Source: Scenedesmus sp. ARA3 (Eukaryota; Chlorophyta; Chlorophyceae; Sphaeropleales; Scenedesmaceae). Taken from it: a stretch of DNA of 64,000 bases. Where the stretch lies: the NCBI GenBank assembly GCA_004335835.1, contig RWJK01001973.1:186001-250000 (forward strand). Reading direction: 5' to 3'. Each line of letters opens with the position of its first letter. Position 1 is the first letter of the stretch. The translations under genes were made by a program, and so were the position numbers. Under the pieces are notes generated by a model, which searched no databases, was not told the origin of the DNA, and was given only the letters and a program-made list of their open reading frames with translations. This document shows, piece after piece, positions 33,074 to 64,000 of the stretch.

Positions 33074-33451
33074 GTTTGCAGGTGAAGTGGTGGGAAGGAC
33101 TCGTGAGAGCGATGCTGCAGGCGCCAACACGTGGCACTTTGCGTCGATCTGCTGCCAGCAATGTGTAATAGCTTACTGAGCATATGCTGCGTGTGCCTGC
33201 GCGTGGAGACAGGCACGAGAGTTGGCGAAGCACAAGCATCAACTCAAACGCTTTGTGACAGTCAAAGCCCTCAATCACCACAGAAGCATGCTAGAAGCTT
33301 TGTTTTCAGCATATGTTTGATCTTATGTATATCGACGTTGGGAGAGGGGTCTCACGATAGGCTGGGCACGACAGATGGGAGCAAGCAGCAGTGCCACATA
33401 GTCTGAAGCAAATGCCTTGGAGCAACCAGGGAGGCACATAAGAAGGCAAAC
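33074..33451. promoter_or_regulatory. Divergent promoter region, DPM3 and dynein heavy chain
   Basis: 378 bp between the two start codons. TGTATATC at about 33326 is a loose TATA-like match 120 bp before the dynein ATG. No other element recognised. Confidence 0.45.
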
Positions 33452-62325
<28,874 letters not shown>

Positions 62326-63129
62326 CTTGGCTGGGTGGGAGCTCGCAGGTGGCATAGCTGCGCTGGGGATCGCAGATTCTGCAGCCTGCTCACTGGATCA
62401 ACAGAGGCGTGGCGCCGTCACCGCCCTCCCCTTCTAGCTTTGCTGGATTGGATTTTGCAGGGGCATAGCTGTGCTGGGGGCGCGTTTGATCAGCTTTGCA
62501 GGGCATGCAGGCTTGTACTGCGTGGGCTATCTTGGTAGCTCTACGCTTGGTGGACACTCATTGATTCGTAGGAGTGGCACGTAGAATAGATGATAGATTC
62601 AGGGTCTTCCAGCCGTATGTCCATGTACCAATCAGGCATGCCAACCGCACATCACCATGCATGTCAGCTGCGAAGCATGGTGTGTGAACACAGCAAGCTG
62701 CTCAACGGTTGTAATATGTGGGTCGAAGGCATTGTACTGCCCGAATCTAGCTGTTGTAGGTGTTGATGGCTTTGGGCGCTTTTGCGTGCAGAACTGCAAG
62801 GCAGTCGCCATCTCCTGTTCTGTTACTGTCTGACAGTACTGTCAGCACGTGCCCGTGACACACAGGTTCCGGCCCGCATAAACGACAAGCTACCCTACGC
62901 AGTCAAGACCGACGTAGCATAGCATTCCGTTGAAGAAACTTGTCGGACACATGTTTGTGCAGCCGGCAGTGGTACAGCCCTGTACGACACTTGCCCGCCT
63001 CTTCTGCTTCACGCATGCACAACCAAGCACGCTCGACAGTAACGGCACTCTGGCGCTCAGGCCAATCAGCGGGGGCATGAAATACATTCTTCCATGAAAT
63101 CGACCGGAATTAGTACAAGTGGCGCGGCC
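62326..63129. other. Spacer between the dynein gene and the last gene
   Basis: It holds the tail of the C-terminal duplication, a TGTAA at 62710-62714 and a 16-bp palindrome at 62830-62845. No gene seen. Confidence 0.45.
62710..62714 (+). terminator. TGTAA poly(A) signal candidate for the dynein gene
   Basis: TGTAA 385 nt beyond the dynein stop, a plausible 3' UTR length in green algae. Confidence 0.4.
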
Positions 63130-63743
63130 ATGGAATCCTGGCTGCAGCAGTTGGCAGCAGGGCGCCGCTCCCTTGCAGAGCTGTTTGCCGAGGTACAGCA
63201 GAGACAGCAAGGGCAGATCCTGCTGATTGTTCACGCATCACCAATGTCTAACATGCACCTATATCTCGCAACTGCAGCTAAAAGCAGCAGTGGCAGCAGC
63301 AGCACAAATGCCATCCACTGCCGTGCACCTTGTTGCTGGCACCATCGACAGCGCATCAACATAGCCCATGCGAGTGCTTGCTCCGCTGTTGTATGCTGCA
63401 GTTGAACAACAGAGGTGCTGTTGCATCGTCCCTGCTGAGCCATCTTTGGAAGCAGTCAGCACATGCCAAGCTGCTGCAGCGGCCACCAGCAGACCACATC
63501 AGCGCCAAACAGGAAGCACTGTTTCAGCAAACCTGCGACAATGCGGTAGAGCTGGGGCTGTGCTCAGATGTGGTACTCAGATTACAGCAGTCAAATGCAG
63601 GCAATGATGAGCACGCAGAGCAGTTCCTGCAGGCCACTCTTGCTGCCCGGCCCATATCAACGCTGGCCGGTCTGATGGTGTGGCTGCAGCGGCAGCCGGA
63701 GCTGCTGCGGCTGCATGAACAGGCAGTACAGCAGCCCTTTTGA
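63130..63743 (+). CDS. Unrecognised protein, possibly 3' incomplete
   Basis: Exons 63130-63192 and 63402-63743 join in phase 0 and give 134 residues starting MESWLQQLAAGRRSLAELFA. The ATG context (GCCATGG) is strong; an in-frame upstream ATG at 63094 has a weak context. The second exon is a run of amphipathic helices (RGAVASSLLSHLWKQSAHAK, ALFQQTCDNAVELGLCSDVV, LAGLMVWLQRQPEL) that suggests an all-helical repeat protein. The frame ends in TGA at 63741, but a GTACAG donor just upstream could splice to further exons beyond the window. I do not recognise the family. Confidence 0.45.
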
Positions 63744-64000
63744 GATGACCAGATGAGCTACTGCAATCTGTGGATTGCCTGCAGCTCAGGTGCGCTGAGA
63801 CGGTAATATCATCAGCATCAGAGCGTTGGTAGCTGGCAGTGGCAACGGGGGCAGCTGCTCATCACTTGCAACAATGAACAGGCATCAAGCAAGCACAGTA
63901 TTTGCTTCAGTGCAATACTTCAGAGCCACAGGCAAAGAATACGGCCAGGTGCAGCAACACAAGAGGTCCTGCTACTCGCAGTACAAGCTCGCCGCTGTGC
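63744..64000. other. Right edge of window
   Basis: 257 bp after the last stop codon. It may be an intron or 3' UTR of the preceding gene; nothing diagnostic is visible. Confidence 0.3.

Overview
The window is nuclear DNA from a green alga. Genes are split by many short GT-AG introns, usually with GTGAG/GTGCG donors and CAG acceptors. Codon use is GC-rich, CAG/CTG triplets are abundant in exons and introns, and TGTAA motifs follow several stop codons, as expected for green-algal polyadenylation signals. The triplet richness, moderate GC and a complete axonemal dynein gene suggest a chlorophycean, perhaps Sphaeropleales/Scenedesmus-like. That assignment is inference. I see no bacterial, organellar or viral genes, no CRISPR array and no tRNA or rRNA gene.

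Layout, left to right: (1) the 3' part of a USP22/Ubp8-like deubiquitinase with a Gln/Ala-rich region holding a CXXC-type zinc motif (+, 1-3753); (2) a small DnaJ-type zinc-finger protein, probably plastid-targeted (-, 5553-6530, intron interrupted by a 56-N gap); (3) ER membrane complex subunit EMC8/9 (+, 6998-8204); (4) pyruvate kinase (+, 9480-12745); (5) an unrecognised ten-exon protein with a KOW/SH3-like segment (-, 14584-18269); (6) an Acl4-like TPR chaperone of ribosomal protein L4 (+, 18812-21427); (7) a 15-exon MUN-domain (PATROL1/Munc13-like) protein (+, 22413-28853); (8) a small N-myristoylated SVIP-like p97 interactor (+, 29563-30250); (9) DPM3, a small subunit of dolichol-phosphate-mannose synthase (-, 32488-33073); (10) a DNAH1-type inner-arm dynein heavy chain of 73 exons filling almost half the window (+, 33452-62325); (11) the start of, or all of, an unrecognised gene (+, 63130-63743).

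All multi-exon models were built by hand and every junction was checked for reading-frame phase. The dynein model is open over 73 exons (about 4185 codons) with AAA1-AAA4 P-loops, stalk and C-terminus in the right order. The genes are ordinary nuclear neighbours, not a functional cluster. EMC8/9, SVIP and DPM3 all concern the ER, but they are spread over 26 kb among unrelated genes.

I found no convincing new multi-gene system. The most interesting items are a near-perfect 83-nt hairpin at 14224-14306, a short dispersed element present twice in opposite orientation in dynein introns (one copy with 13-bp target-site duplications), tandem duplications of exon pieces in pyruvate kinase and at the dynein 3' end, the deubiquitinase with its CXXC motif and SUMO-consensus ladder, and the unrecognised gene at 14584-18269.
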